Shown here piece after piece: positions 1 to 7,570 of a DNA stretch of 64,000 nucleotides (its first letter is position 1; each line of letters begins with the position of its first letter). Below the pieces are notes generated by a model. It was not told the DNA's origin and ran no database searches. It saw only the letters and a program-made list of their open reading frames with translations. The DNA comes from Candidatus Obscuribacter sp. (GTDB lineage Bacteria; Cyanobacteriota; Vampirovibrionia; Obscuribacterales; Obscuribacteraceae): the NCBI GenBank assembly GCA_016712465.1, contig JADJQZ010000001.1, positions 5,766,001-5,830,000 of the forward strand, given 5' to 3'. Made by a program: the position numbers and the translations under genes.

Positions 1-2
1 CG

Positions 3-214
3 CCCAGTTCTTCCCACTCCGGTCCGGCATTTACTTCGCCCAGTTCTTCCCACTCCGGTCCGGCATTTACTTCGCCCAGTTCTTCCCACTCCGGTCCGGC
101 ATTTACTTCGCCCAGTTCTTCTCATTCCGGTCCGGCTTTTACTTCACCCAGTTCCTCCCATTCCGGTCCGGCTTTCACTTCACCCAGTTCTTCTCATTCC
201 GGTCCGGCTTTCAA
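3..214 (+). repeat. 36-bp tandem repeat coding a 12-residue unit
   Basis: Five full copies and one partial copy of a 36-bp unit begin at 3, 39, 75, 111, 147 and 183. In the reading frame of the downstream gene each copy encodes PSSSHSGPAFTS. The first three copies are identical and the later ones carry mostly silent changes (cac/cat, gca/gct). The array runs off the left edge, so the total copy number is unknown. Copies are contiguous with no spacers, so it is a coding repeat and not a CRISPR. Confidence 0.93.
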
Positions 215-1676
215 TAATTCTTCACCCAATAATTCCTTTTCGGGCTCGGCTTTTTCCAAATCAGACTCCGGTTCAAATTTTGACAGCGGCTCCGGTTCGC
301 CCTTCGAGACCAGATCCAGTACCAGCAACGCCTCCGTCTCCGGTACTTTCTCCAGCAACAGTTCCCTTTCCGCCAATCAATCACAGGGCTCGGTACCGGC
401 CATGGGCGACCCCAACCGTTCCCAGAGCGGCATGGACAGCCACAGGACCCAGGGACCACCAATGGGTTATGCAGCTCATGCTGAAAACCGTCACAGGGAA
501 ACCCTGGTGTTCGAGGGCAATCTCAAAACCATGCCCAGCCTTGGACTCTTGCAGACCATCGCCCTCAACAACAATTCCGGGGTGCTGGAAGTGAGCGGCA
601 AAGACGGCATTCTATCCATCTTTTTTGATGGCGGCAAACCGGTGCATGCCTCCTCCTTGAGAGACAGCGGCATCGACGTGCTCTACGAATTCGTCATGCA
701 AGAAGAAGGCTGGTTCCGCTTCTTGCCGGAACACCGCCCCTCCATCGTCAGCATCAAGATCAGACTGGAGTCGTTTCTTCTTGATGCCGCCTCGCTCTTC
801 GATGAAAACAAGTATCTCAAGTCGCTGGGCTTAACCATGTACTCAGGGCTTTTTGCAAAAGAATTCTGTTCCGACAAAGACGAGTTCAAGGAAATGCTGA
901 CGGAACGCGGCATGGACCTGGAAAATGACATGTGGGATCTCTATATCGCCCTTTGCGAAAACCCTATCGTAGCCGATGCCGTGGAACTGGCAGACTTGAC
1001 CAAGAGGCAATGGTTGCATGCTCTTTACCGGCTTGTACAAAGCGGCATCGTCACTATCTCAAATGAAGGCATGGACGATGAGGACATCACGGCCAGGCTG
1101 ACTACCAAATGGTCTTACAACAAAAGAGAAGCCGAGCAGTTCGCCGCCGGGCTCTCAGACACTCGCACCGGTCTTTTGCGCTTTGAGTTTCTCATCTGGC
1201 TTATTGAAAAGGAATTCGAAAGAGCCCGCACCCAGATGTGGCCTTTGAGCATAGTCATTTTGGAAGTTAGAAAAAATGGGCAGTTGCCGAGCAATTTGGC
1301 CGCAGAAGACAGAGAAACCTTGCACACTACCCTGGCCCAGATCTCGGAAACTAAGCGCTCCATCGACTGGTTCGCACACTTTGAAGATGAATACTTCGCG
1401 CTCCTGATGCCGGGTCTCGATAGTAATCTGGCAGCCATGTTCGCTTCCAATTTCACCGATGTCTGCGCCCGCAATCTAGGCAAGTTGAGAGAAGGACAAT
1501 CAGACTGGGAATACAGCTTCGGCATCGCCAGCGTGCCCGGCGACACTCTGGAATGGCAAAAGATGGTGGGCTTCGCTCAGGAAGCGCAGCGCAAAGCCCG
1601 CGTCAGCCGCAAAGGTTTCGAGACCCACAGCGGGCAGAAAGCACCCACCGAATCCACAAATGTGTCCGGCCACTGA
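3..1676 (+). CDS. DUF4388 (PATAN) protein with degenerate GGDEF-like C-terminus, 5' partial
   Basis: The frame is open from the window edge through to the TGA at 1676, so the first ATG at 402 is not the true start. The N-terminal part is low-complexity: the 12-residue PSSSHSGPAFTS repeats, then a Ser/Gly/Asn-rich linker to about base 400. A DUF4388/PATAN domain follows at about bases 510-740 (LVFEGNLKTMPSLGLLQTIA, then GVLEVSG and FFDGGKPVHA), a module linked to gliding, surface and two-component signalling. The C-terminal third (about 1230-1620) has the order of a GGDEF domain, but the signature is replaced by FEDEYFALLMP, so cyclase activity is unlikely. It may sense or scaffold instead. 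The next gene overlaps its stop, which suggests co-transcription. The domain calls are by eye. Confidence 0.8.
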   Translation, partial: PSSSHSGPAFTSPSSSHSGPAFTSPSSSHSGPAFTSPSSSHSGPAFTSPSSSHSGPAFTSPSSSHSGPAFNNSSPNNSFSGSAFSKSDSGSNFDSGSGSPFETRSSTSNASVSGTFSSNSSLSANQSQGSVPAMGDPNRSQSGMDSHRTQGPPMGYAAHAENRHRETLVFEGNLKTMPSLGLLQTIALNNNSGVLEVSGKDGILSIFFDGGKPVHASSLRDSGIDVLYEFVMQEEGWFRFLPEHRPSIVSIKIRLESFLLDAASLFDENKYLKSLGLTMYSGLFAKEFCSDKDEFKEMLTERGMDLENDMWDLYIALCENPIVADAVELADLTKRQWLHALYRLVQSGIVTISNEGMDDEDITARLTTKWSYNKREAEQFAAGLSDTRTGLLRFEFLIWLIEKEFERARTQMWPLSIVILEVRKNGQLPSNLAAEDRETLHTTLAQISETKRSIDWFAHFEDEYFALLMPGLDSNLAAMFASNFTDVCARNLGKLREGQSDWEYSFGIASVPGDTLEWQKMVGFAQEAQRKARVSRKGFETHSGQKAPTESTNVSGH

Positions 1677-2118
1677 GATGGGCGCAAAAGATCCCGGCAA
1701 AACGGAATCCGATTCAGTAGAAACGCTTGTGCTACGTTTGAAGCCGGGCGAAGAAATCTTCCAAGCTATCGAAGCGCTGCTGGCAGAAGAACAGGTGCAG
1801 GCCGGCGTCATCACTTCTCTTGTTGGTAGTCTTAAGACGGCCCATCTGCGTTTTGCCGATGCCCCGGAGGGAACCATGCTGAGCGGTCCCTTCGAGATAA
1901 TTTCCTGCACGGGCGTGGTGGCATTATCGGGCAGCCACATCCACATTGGTATCGCGGATGGTGCCGGGCAATGCCTCGGCGGGCACTTGCTACCAGGCAG
2001 CATTGTCTACACCACGGTGGAACTGGTAGTACAAAACCTTTCGCAAGAGTGGTGCTTCGAAAGAAAACACTGTCCGCTCTCAGGTTATGAAGAACTGGCA
2101 GCCACGCGAAAGCAGTAG
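1660..2118 (+). CDS. PPC/DUF296-domain protein
   Basis: A 152-residue protein that is almost entirely one PPC (plant and prokaryote conserved, DUF296) domain. It has the typical opening LRLKPGEEIFQAIEALL, a central GVITSLVGSL, and the GSHIHIGIADGAG segment with its conserved His residues, followed by GGHLLPGSIVYTTVELVV. In plants the domain is joined to AT-hooks; bacterial single-domain forms are trimeric and their role is not well defined. The ATG at 1660 overlaps the upstream stop by 17 nt. A second in-frame ATG at 1678, just past that stop, is an equally good start. The tight packing suggests one transcript with the DUF4388 gene. Confidence 0.85.
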   Translation: MCPATEMGAKDPGKTESDSVETLVLRLKPGEEIFQAIEALLAEEQVQAGVITSLVGSLKTAHLRFADAPEGTMLSGPFEIISCTGVVALSGSHIHIGIADGAGQCLGGHLLPGSIVYTTVELVVQNLSQEWCFERKHCPLSGYEELAATRKQ

Positions 2119-2273
2119 CCGTAAAGACCGGAAGCAAGCCCGGCTCTATACGCCGAGCAGCGAGGCGCTGCCACCCGGCATATGCGACGCATATACTCAC
2201 TTCTTAAATGTGCGGTTACACATTCAAGCTGACTGAAAAGGCAGTAAACTTATTGCCAACAGGAGGCTCGATA

Positions 2274-4127
2274 TTGCATACCACCAATTTAAGCACCGAA
2301 GAAACTCTCTCCAAAGTCTTTGGTCTTACTAAACTGCGTGAAAAGCAGAGCGAGTCTATCGCCCTCACCCTGGCAGGCAAGCATACCCTCAATCTCCTGC
2401 CCACCGGCTACGGGAAATCCCTCTGTTACCAGCTTCCCAGCCAGCTTTTACCCGGAGTCACTCTCGTAATTTCGCCGCTCATCGCCCTCATGGAAGATCA
2501 GATCAGCGGACTGAGGAAGCGCGGCATTACCAACGCCACCGTGCTCAATAGCTCGGTGCATCCGGAAGAACTGCAGGAACGCATCGACCTGGTGCGCTCG
2601 GGCTATTACAAACTGGTTTACGTGGCTCCGGAAAGACTGGACTCTCCACGCTTTCGCGCCCTCCTTCAGAGTATAAAAGTTTCCCTTCTGGTCATAGACG
2701 AAGCCCACTGCATCAGCCAGTGGGGTCATGATTTTCGCCCGCAGTACAGGCATATGAAGTCGCTCATCGCCCTGCTGCCGGATTCCACAGTCATGGCTCT
2801 GACAGCCACTGCCACACCCAAGGTGCAGAAGGACATCATCACCAACCTTGGTCTCAATATGGAAGTGGTGAAAGGTGACTTCGATCGCCCTAACTTAATT
2901 TTGGAAGTGGAAAAATGCGACAATCCGGCCGACAAAGACAGGCATCTCTTCGCCCGACTGAAGCATGATCCGGCCGGTCATGGCGGCAGCGCCATCGTCT
3001 ACGTCAGCAGCCGCAAAGAAGCAGAAGCACTCTCTAAGCGCCTCAACGGCGAAGGCATCAAAGCCGCCTTTTACCATGCCGGCTTACCGGCACCGATGCG
3101 CAAAGCTACCCAGAAGCGTTTTGAAGATGATCTAGTGAAAGTGATTGTCTGCACAGTGGCCTTCGGCATGGGCGTAGACAAAGCCAATATTCGCAAAGTA
3201 GTGCACTACAATTTGCCCCCTTCCCTGGAAAACTACTATCAGGAAGCCGGCAGGGCCGGGCGCGACGGACAACCAGCCACCTGCACCTTACTTTACCAGC
3301 CCAAGGACATCTACACCCAGCGCTGGCTGACGAAGATGAACTATCCTACCGAAAAGCAAATCTTCGAAGTCTACGAATTTCTGCGCCTCAGCCAGGGTAG
3401 CCCGGTCAGACCATCCGCCATACTGGAGGCGGTGCCCGACATCAAAGAAACACCGCTGCACTCCACCCTCGATCTCTTCAACCAGTTGGGCTTGCTAACC
3501 CTCAGCCCGGGCGGCATTACACTCAAAACCATTCCTTCCTACTTGGATACATCCATCCTTACCCGTCGCAAGGAACAAGACGAAGACAGGCTAGAGCGCA
3601 TGATTTCCTACGCCCTGACGCCGCTCTGCCGAAGGCGCACCATCCTGGGATATTTCGGACAGGCACTGGTAAACGACTGCAGCGGCTGCGATGTCTGCCA
3701 CCCGCATTTGAGAATGACCTTCAGCCCCACCCCCAGCCGTGCCCACCGGGCCGTCAACCCGGAAAGAGAAACCATCAAGAAAGCCAGACAGGCCCTTGCT
3801 GCCAGACAGTTCGACCAGGATGGTTTCATAAGCGCGGCCGATGCCGCCAATATCAAAAGTCAGGCCGGCAAAGGCGATAATCTCAGCCAGGCCATAGTCA
3901 GCCTCACCACAGAATTGAAAGGTCAGGTAGGACGCACCACGGTAGCCTCAATTCTGGCTGGAAGCAAAGCCAAGAAACTTGCCGACAAGGGCTTCGACAA
4001 ACTCTCGCTCTATGGCGCCTGCGCCCATCGCAATCAGGACACGATCTTGGAAGCCATCGATGCACTCATCGAGGAAGGGCATCTACGCGTCATCCCCGGC
4101 ATGTACCCCAAGCTGACCATTGCCTGA
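2274..4127 (+). CDS. recQ: ATP-dependent DNA helicase RecQ
   Basis: 3'-5' superfamily 2 helicase for recombination and fork repair. Visible motifs in order: motif I TGYGKSLCYQLP, motif II VIDEAHCISQWGHDFRP, motif III LTATATP, motif V/VI region VAFGMGVDKANIRKVVHY and QEAGRAGRDG. The RecQ-C-terminal zinc site is C-RRRTILGYFG followed by CSGCDVC, and a winged-helix region forms the end. No clear separate HRDC domain is seen. I chose the TTG at 2274 as the start. It sits 7 nt behind a perfect AGGAGG and gives about 617 residues beginning just before the helicase core. The in-frame ATG at 2208 would add 22 residues without a good ribosome-binding site. Confidence 0.95.
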   Translation: MHTTNLSTEETLSKVFGLTKLREKQSESIALTLAGKHTLNLLPTGYGKSLCYQLPSQLLPGVTLVISPLIALMEDQISGLRKRGITNATVLNSSVHPEELQERIDLVRSGYYKLVYVAPERLDSPRFRALLQSIKVSLLVIDEAHCISQWGHDFRPQYRHMKSLIALLPDSTVMALTATATPKVQKDIITNLGLNMEVVKGDFDRPNLILEVEKCDNPADKDRHLFARLKHDPAGHGGSAIVYVSSRKEAEALSKRLNGEGIKAAFYHAGLPAPMRKATQKRFEDDLVKVIVCTVAFGMGVDKANIRKVVHYNLPPSLENYYQEAGRAGRDGQPATCTLLYQPKDIYTQRWLTKMNYPTEKQIFEVYEFLRLSQGSPVRPSAILEAVPDIKETPLHSTLDLFNQLGLLTLSPGGITLKTIPSYLDTSILTRRKEQDEDRLERMISYALTPLCRRRTILGYFGQALVNDCSGCDVCHPHLRMTFSPTPSRAHRAVNPERETIKKARQALAARQFDQDGFISAADAANIKSQAGKGDNLSQAIVSLTTELKGQVGRTTVASILAGSKAKKLADKGFDKLSLYGACAHRNQDTILEAIDALIEEGHLRVIPGMYPKLTIA

Positions 4128-4506
4128 GAGCGCTTTCCCGACCAGAGACTTAAGCCTCAGGCTAATTGCCCAGGCAATGGAGCCTTAAGCCTCAGGCTAA
4201 TTGTCCCGGCAATGGAGCCTTACAAACACAATTGAGCCGTAAGGCAATTAAGCCAAAAGTATGATTACTGACAGGAAGCAAACCTTCCCAATGGTAAATA
4301 TTGACAACCAGGGCTGCTTCACGCTTTCGAGCCGGAGCCAGGCGCGGACCGGTGACCGGCTGCCAAAGCCCTTCGGCAAGGCCTAAGCGGCAACTGGTAT
4401 ACAAAAATACTCCACCTTGAGATGGATTACGCCTTCGGGAAGCCGTAGATATCATCGAAATATCGTTTCCAATTACGACGCTACTTTGTCCCTTACTTCC
4501 AACCGG
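4128..4506. other. intergenic region, no gene seen
   Basis: About 380 bp between recQ and the small membrane protein. It contains the 35-bp duplicated hairpin described separately. I saw no convincing coding frame; leftward reading frames here lack a good start and resemble no family. The remainder (4230-4500) presumably holds the promoter of the next gene, but no clear -35/-10 pair could be fixed by eye. Confidence 0.5.
4149..4222 (+). repeat. two tandem 35-bp hairpin units
   Basis: A 35-bp unit occurs at 4149-4183 and again at 4184-4218 with two base differences, and the start of a third copy follows. Each unit can fold as AGGCT-A-ATTGCC-CA-GGCAAT-GG-AGCCT. In the second copy the C-to-T change turns a G-C pair into G-T, so the stem survives. 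It lies just after the recQ stop. It could act as a transcription-end or RNA-stability element, but it lacks a long T run. Confidence 0.7.
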
Positions 4507-4785
4507 ATGGTGGATACTATGCCCGAAGACCAAAACCGAAACAATGAGCCGAAGCTCCCTTCCGTCCTCTATATGTGGACTCCAGTGCTGGCATTTGTGG
4601 TAATCGGCATCTATTCCGCCCTGGACTTTCAAGCTCGAACCAACCTGCTTGATGCCCATATCAAGACCGTAGAAACTGTAGCGGCGTTTTTCTGGGCCGG
4701 TATCCTGGGAGCGCTCATGACCGCCTTCGCTCTACTGTTTGTAGAACTGACGGTTCGCGATACCTTCCGACTCCTCCACAAGTAA
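4507..4785 (+). CDS. small two-helix membrane protein
   Basis: About 92 residues with two predicted membrane helices, VLYMWTPVLAFVVIGIYSAL and VAAFFWAGILGALMTAFALL, and a polar Asn/Glu-rich N-terminus. No family is recognised. ATGs at 4507 and 4519 are both possible starts. The latter gives MPEDQNRNNE and has a purine-rich GGTGG shortly upstream. A strong terminator follows the stop, so it is probably its own transcription unit. Confidence 0.65.
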   Translation: MVDTMPEDQNRNNEPKLPSVLYMWTPVLAFVVIGIYSALDFQARTNLLDAHIKTVETVAAFFWAGILGALMTAFALLFVELTVRDTFRLLHK

Positions 4786-4829
4786 ATCACCAGTAAATCA
4801 CAAGTAGATCTTAAGCACGCTAAACTCCT

Positions 4830-4867
4830 CACCGCCGCCTTGTTTGCAAGGTGGCGGTGTTATTATT
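4830..4867 (+). terminator. rho-independent terminator
   Basis: A 13-bp stem (CACCGCCGCCTTG pairing with CAAGGTGGCGGTG, one G-T pair) has a 4-nt TTTG loop and is followed by TTATTATT. It sits about 45 nt after the small membrane protein stop and 37 nt before the next start, so it separates the two units. Confidence 0.9.
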
Positions 4868-4904
4868 AGAGAACCAAACAGTCTCAGGTTCCGGAGAATA
4901 GAAA

Positions 4905-5540
4905 TTGGCGTCTCAAGAAAGCGATTCGGCAAAAATGGCCAGGCTGGCCTATGAAGAAATGGAACGTAAGTTTCAGGACTTACTGAGTCCGGAAAACCAG
5001 GAACGCGCAAGAGTTCATTTGGAAGGCGCCCGTCAATCTTTAAACAGTCTTGCCCAGAAGGGCAAAGAAGGACTGCAACTAGCAATAGATCTGGTCAGCG
5101 AACTGACCCGCGAACTCACCGAAGTGGAAGAGTTCAACGTCAAACCCAAATCCAAATCCGAATCCACACAAAACGCCGAACTTGAAATCGACATCAAGAT
5201 CAAAAAAGAAAAGGAACTTCCCATCAAAACCGTGGTGGCACCGCTGGTAGAAATGGAAGCCGTAATTGTTGGAAAACGCATTCACTTTCAATCAATCATA
5301 GACAAGAGTAAGAACGGACTGCGTTGCAATTTCAATGAGGGCTTCGCCCTGCGCCTGAAAACCCCGCTCGGCAAGCACACTATTGCCATCAAGGGCACTG
5401 CCATTCTCCGGCGAGACGAAAACAAACAGATTGTATTGGAAACTCCACTGACAATTCCCGGCACTCAGACGGAAGTTTCGGTCAGTATCCCGATCAAGCA
5501 ACTCTTGCATGAAGCCGGCAAGAAATCATGGCTGGGCTGA
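4905..5540 (+). CDS. uncharacterised protein, coiled-coil N-terminus
   Basis: A protein of 211 residues read from a TTG start preceded by GGAG about 8 nt upstream. Residues 1-75 are charged and likely helical (AYEEMERKFQDLLSPENQER, LVSELTRELTEVEE). Residues 80-105 are a Lys/Ser/Glu linker. The rest looks beta-rich (VGKRIHFQSIIDKSKNGLRC and following), somewhat like a small PilZ-type barrel, but no diagnostic motif is present. There is no signal peptide. Its end overlaps the next gene by 13 nt, so the two are probably co-expressed. Confidence 0.7.
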   Translation: MASQESDSAKMARLAYEEMERKFQDLLSPENQERARVHLEGARQSLNSLAQKGKEGLQLAIDLVSELTRELTEVEEFNVKPKSKSESTQNAELEIDIKIKKEKELPIKTVVAPLVEMEAVIVGKRIHFQSIIDKSKNGLRCNFNEGFALRLKTPLGKHTIAIKGTAILRRDENKQIVLETPLTIPGTQTEVSVSIPIKQLLHEAGKKSWLG

Positions 5541-7234
5541 GGATCGCACTGCTGGCCTCGGTGGTGGTGCTCACCCTTACTTCTTGCACTACCGGCGGTG
5601 CGCCTCTCGAACTAAGTGTCGACGGTGAAACAGTCTCGCAGGAAAACTCCGGCAGTCGCGACAGGTTCAAACCCAGAACGGAAGCGGCAGACTCACTCTG
5701 GCTCGCCGACGGTGCAGTAGAGACCTTTCCCTACCTACCGGAAACCGATGAACACGAACACTTGCATGAACTCGCCGAAAAGCAATTGAACGCAGATCCC
5801 TTTGCCGCCGATGGGCACCGCGCCGTGGCCTGGATTTACTACAACGAAACCAATTTTAAAGAGATGGCCGACTGTGCGGCCCGGGCTGTTGTTCTAAGTC
5901 CCGCCAGCAAAATCAACCGCCTCTGCCTGAGCCTGGCCATGTATGGGAGAGGTGCTCACCAACAGGCTTTTGAAATGGCTTCGCAGGCTCTGGTCTTGCC
6001 TCCTTCCGTCAATGTACCTCAGAACGACTGTCGCCTCTACCTGTGCCGGGCCGCCAGTGCACTCAATGCCAATAGATACCAGGCAAGTCTGGCAGATGCC
6101 GATCTGGCTCTCAAAATATCACCTGATCATATTTACGCCAATCTCTTGCGAGGCGAGGCCCTGACCGGTCTTGAGCGCAACCAAGAAGCACTGACCTGCT
6201 TCCGGAAGAGTCTCAACTATATAAATACTAAAGACACAGCGCCTTACACTTTACTGAAGGCGGAAACTTTGCTAGCACGAGCCAAAGCGTACTTGCTGCT
6301 AGGTGAGAAGGATGCCGCAAGAGCCGACCTGGAACAAACTCTCGCACTCTGCCGCAACTTGCTCCAAAAGACAGACCGGAAACTGCAAAGTCAAAGACAA
6401 CCGCAAACGCAAAGACAACTGCAATTGGAAACGCCACCGCAATCGCAAAGACAACTGCAATTGGAAACGCCACCGCAATCGGAAACGCAAGTGCATCCGC
6501 AAAAGCAACGGCATTCGGAAGCAACCAATGCCGGAACGGAGGCTGAAAACTCCTACACTTTCTATCTCAAGCCGAACGCGTATTACCTTGCCGGGTTGGC
6601 GGCGCGCCAGCTCGGCCGAATGAAGGAAGCAGACGCACTCTTTCTGGAAGCATCCAACCTTCGCCCCAACTGGTACTTGCCTAGAGTGGAGAGAGCCGCC
6701 GCCCTCTTAAGCCGGGGACAGCAAGAAGAGGCCTTCCGGCAATGCCGCCTGGCCAGCCTGCTTGCACCCAGGTCGGCCCTGGCCAAATCAATGCTGGCTC
6801 TGACAGAACAAATGCAAGGAGATTTCGGCAGTGCTTTCTTGCATGCGCAAGAAGCCCTCAAACTCAATGAACTTCAACCGGAAGCCTGGTTTGTGCTAGC
6901 CTTCGCCAACTTTCAAGATCCCAAAACGGCACAGGCCCTGGCTATGACAGCCAGTCGCCTGGCACCGGCCAACACTGCCGGTAAGGTAGCGCAAACCTGG
7001 GCCTTGTTAGCCGACAAACGCCCGCGCGAAGCCCTGTCTATTGCCAATCAAGTTGTAGACATGGAACCCTTCCAACCTGATCATTATGCCATGCGCGCCC
7101 ATTGCTACCTGCAAGACCAAAAATACGATCTAGCCCTCAAGGACATCTCCAGCGCCCGTAAGATGCTGCCGGAGGCAACCCGCTTCAAAGAGTTTATGGA
7201 ACAAATCAAGACACAGAAAGCAAAAACAAAATAG
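5528..7234 (+). CDS. TPR-repeat lipoprotein
   Basis: A 568-residue protein with a lipoprotein signal: hydrophobic LRIALLASVVVLTL, then lipobox LTSC with Cys about residue 20. At least two blocks of tetratricopeptide repeats follow (about 80-265 and 355-560), for example DLALKISPDHIYANLLRGEA and DISSARKMLPEATR near the end. The blocks are joined by a Gln/Pro-rich linker made by a perfect DNA duplication (6409-6480). It probably sits at the outer face of the inner membrane, or at the outer membrane, as a protein-protein scaffold. No partner is evident beyond the overlapping upstream gene. Confidence 0.85.
   Translation: MAGLRIALLASVVVLTLTSCTTGGAPLELSVDGETVSQENSGSRDRFKPRTEAADSLWLADGAVETFPYLPETDEHEHLHELAEKQLNADPFAADGHRAVAWIYYNETNFKEMADCAARAVVLSPASKINRLCLSLAMYGRGAHQQAFEMASQALVLPPSVNVPQNDCRLYLCRAASALNANRYQASLADADLALKISPDHIYANLLRGEALTGLERNQEALTCFRKSLNYINTKDTAPYTLLKAETLLARAKAYLLLGEKDAARADLEQTLALCRNLLQKTDRKLQSQRQPQTQRQLQLETPPQSQRQLQLETPPQSETQVHPQKQRHSEATNAGTEAENSYTFYLKPNAYYLAGLAARQLGRMKEADALFLEASNLRPNWYLPRVERAAALLSRGQQEEAFRQCRLASLLAPRSALAKSMLALTEQMQGDFGSAFLHAQEALKLNELQPEAWFVLAFANFQDPKTAQALAMTASRLAPANTAGKVAQTWALLADKRPREALSIANQVVDMEPFQPDHYAMRAHCYLQDQKYDLALKDISSARKMLPEATRFKEFMEQIKTQKAKTK
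6409..6480 (+). repeat. perfect 36-bp tandem duplication in TPR lipoprotein
   Basis: Two identical 36-bp copies, 6409-6444 and 6445-6480, encode SQRQLQLETPPQ twice inside the Gln-rich linker between TPR blocks. Partial, diverged copies flank them (QPQTQ, SETQVHPQ). The perfect identity points to recent slippage or a selected repeat, and the frame is kept. Confidence 0.9.
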
Positions 7235-7245
7235 CTGCAGTCATC

Positions 7246-7290
7246 GCAGCGCCTAAGACTGCAACGCCTAAGACTGCAACGCCTTAAAGC
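7246..7290 (+). repeat. 15-bp tandem repeat
   Basis: Three head-to-tail copies of gcarcgcctaagact (15 bp), the third diverging, lie just after the stop of the TPR lipoprotein. They are non-coding and the function is not evident. Confidence 0.7.
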
Positions 7291-7520
7291 TACCACGCCC
7301 AAGAAACTCAGGCAGGCCCTGTAAGTCTTTTCATGAACCGAGGCGCACAGGAAATTTTGTCGAAAATCTCCCATAATTCTCTTGACTTCGCAAAAGCAAC
7401 CGATTGAGCGAAATTATCAATAACGTATTGCGTCAAATTAAATCCGTACCCGAGGCCAACTGTTGCGTCAGAAAGAATCGTACCGAAGGCGATTATTATT
7501 GGGGTAGTCATTAAAGTGAA

Positions 7521-7570
7521 ACCTGTTGAGGGTTAATAGCAGCTTTAGCTGCTGTTAGCACTCAACAGGT
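7521..7570 (-). terminator. long hairpin over the transposase stop codon
   Basis: Outer arms ACCTGTTGAG (7521-7530) and CTCAACAGGT (7561-7570) are exact inverted repeats. Inside is AGCAGC-TTTA-GCTGCT (7538-7553). The stop codon of the leftward transposase (7555-7557) lies within the structure. There is no good T run. It may end the transposase message or block transcription entering from outside the IS. Confidence 0.6.

Noticed and set aside
1..214. Possible CRISPR array (36-bp repeats)
   Set aside because: Copies are contiguous without spacers and code for PSSSHSGPAFTS in frame with the downstream gene.
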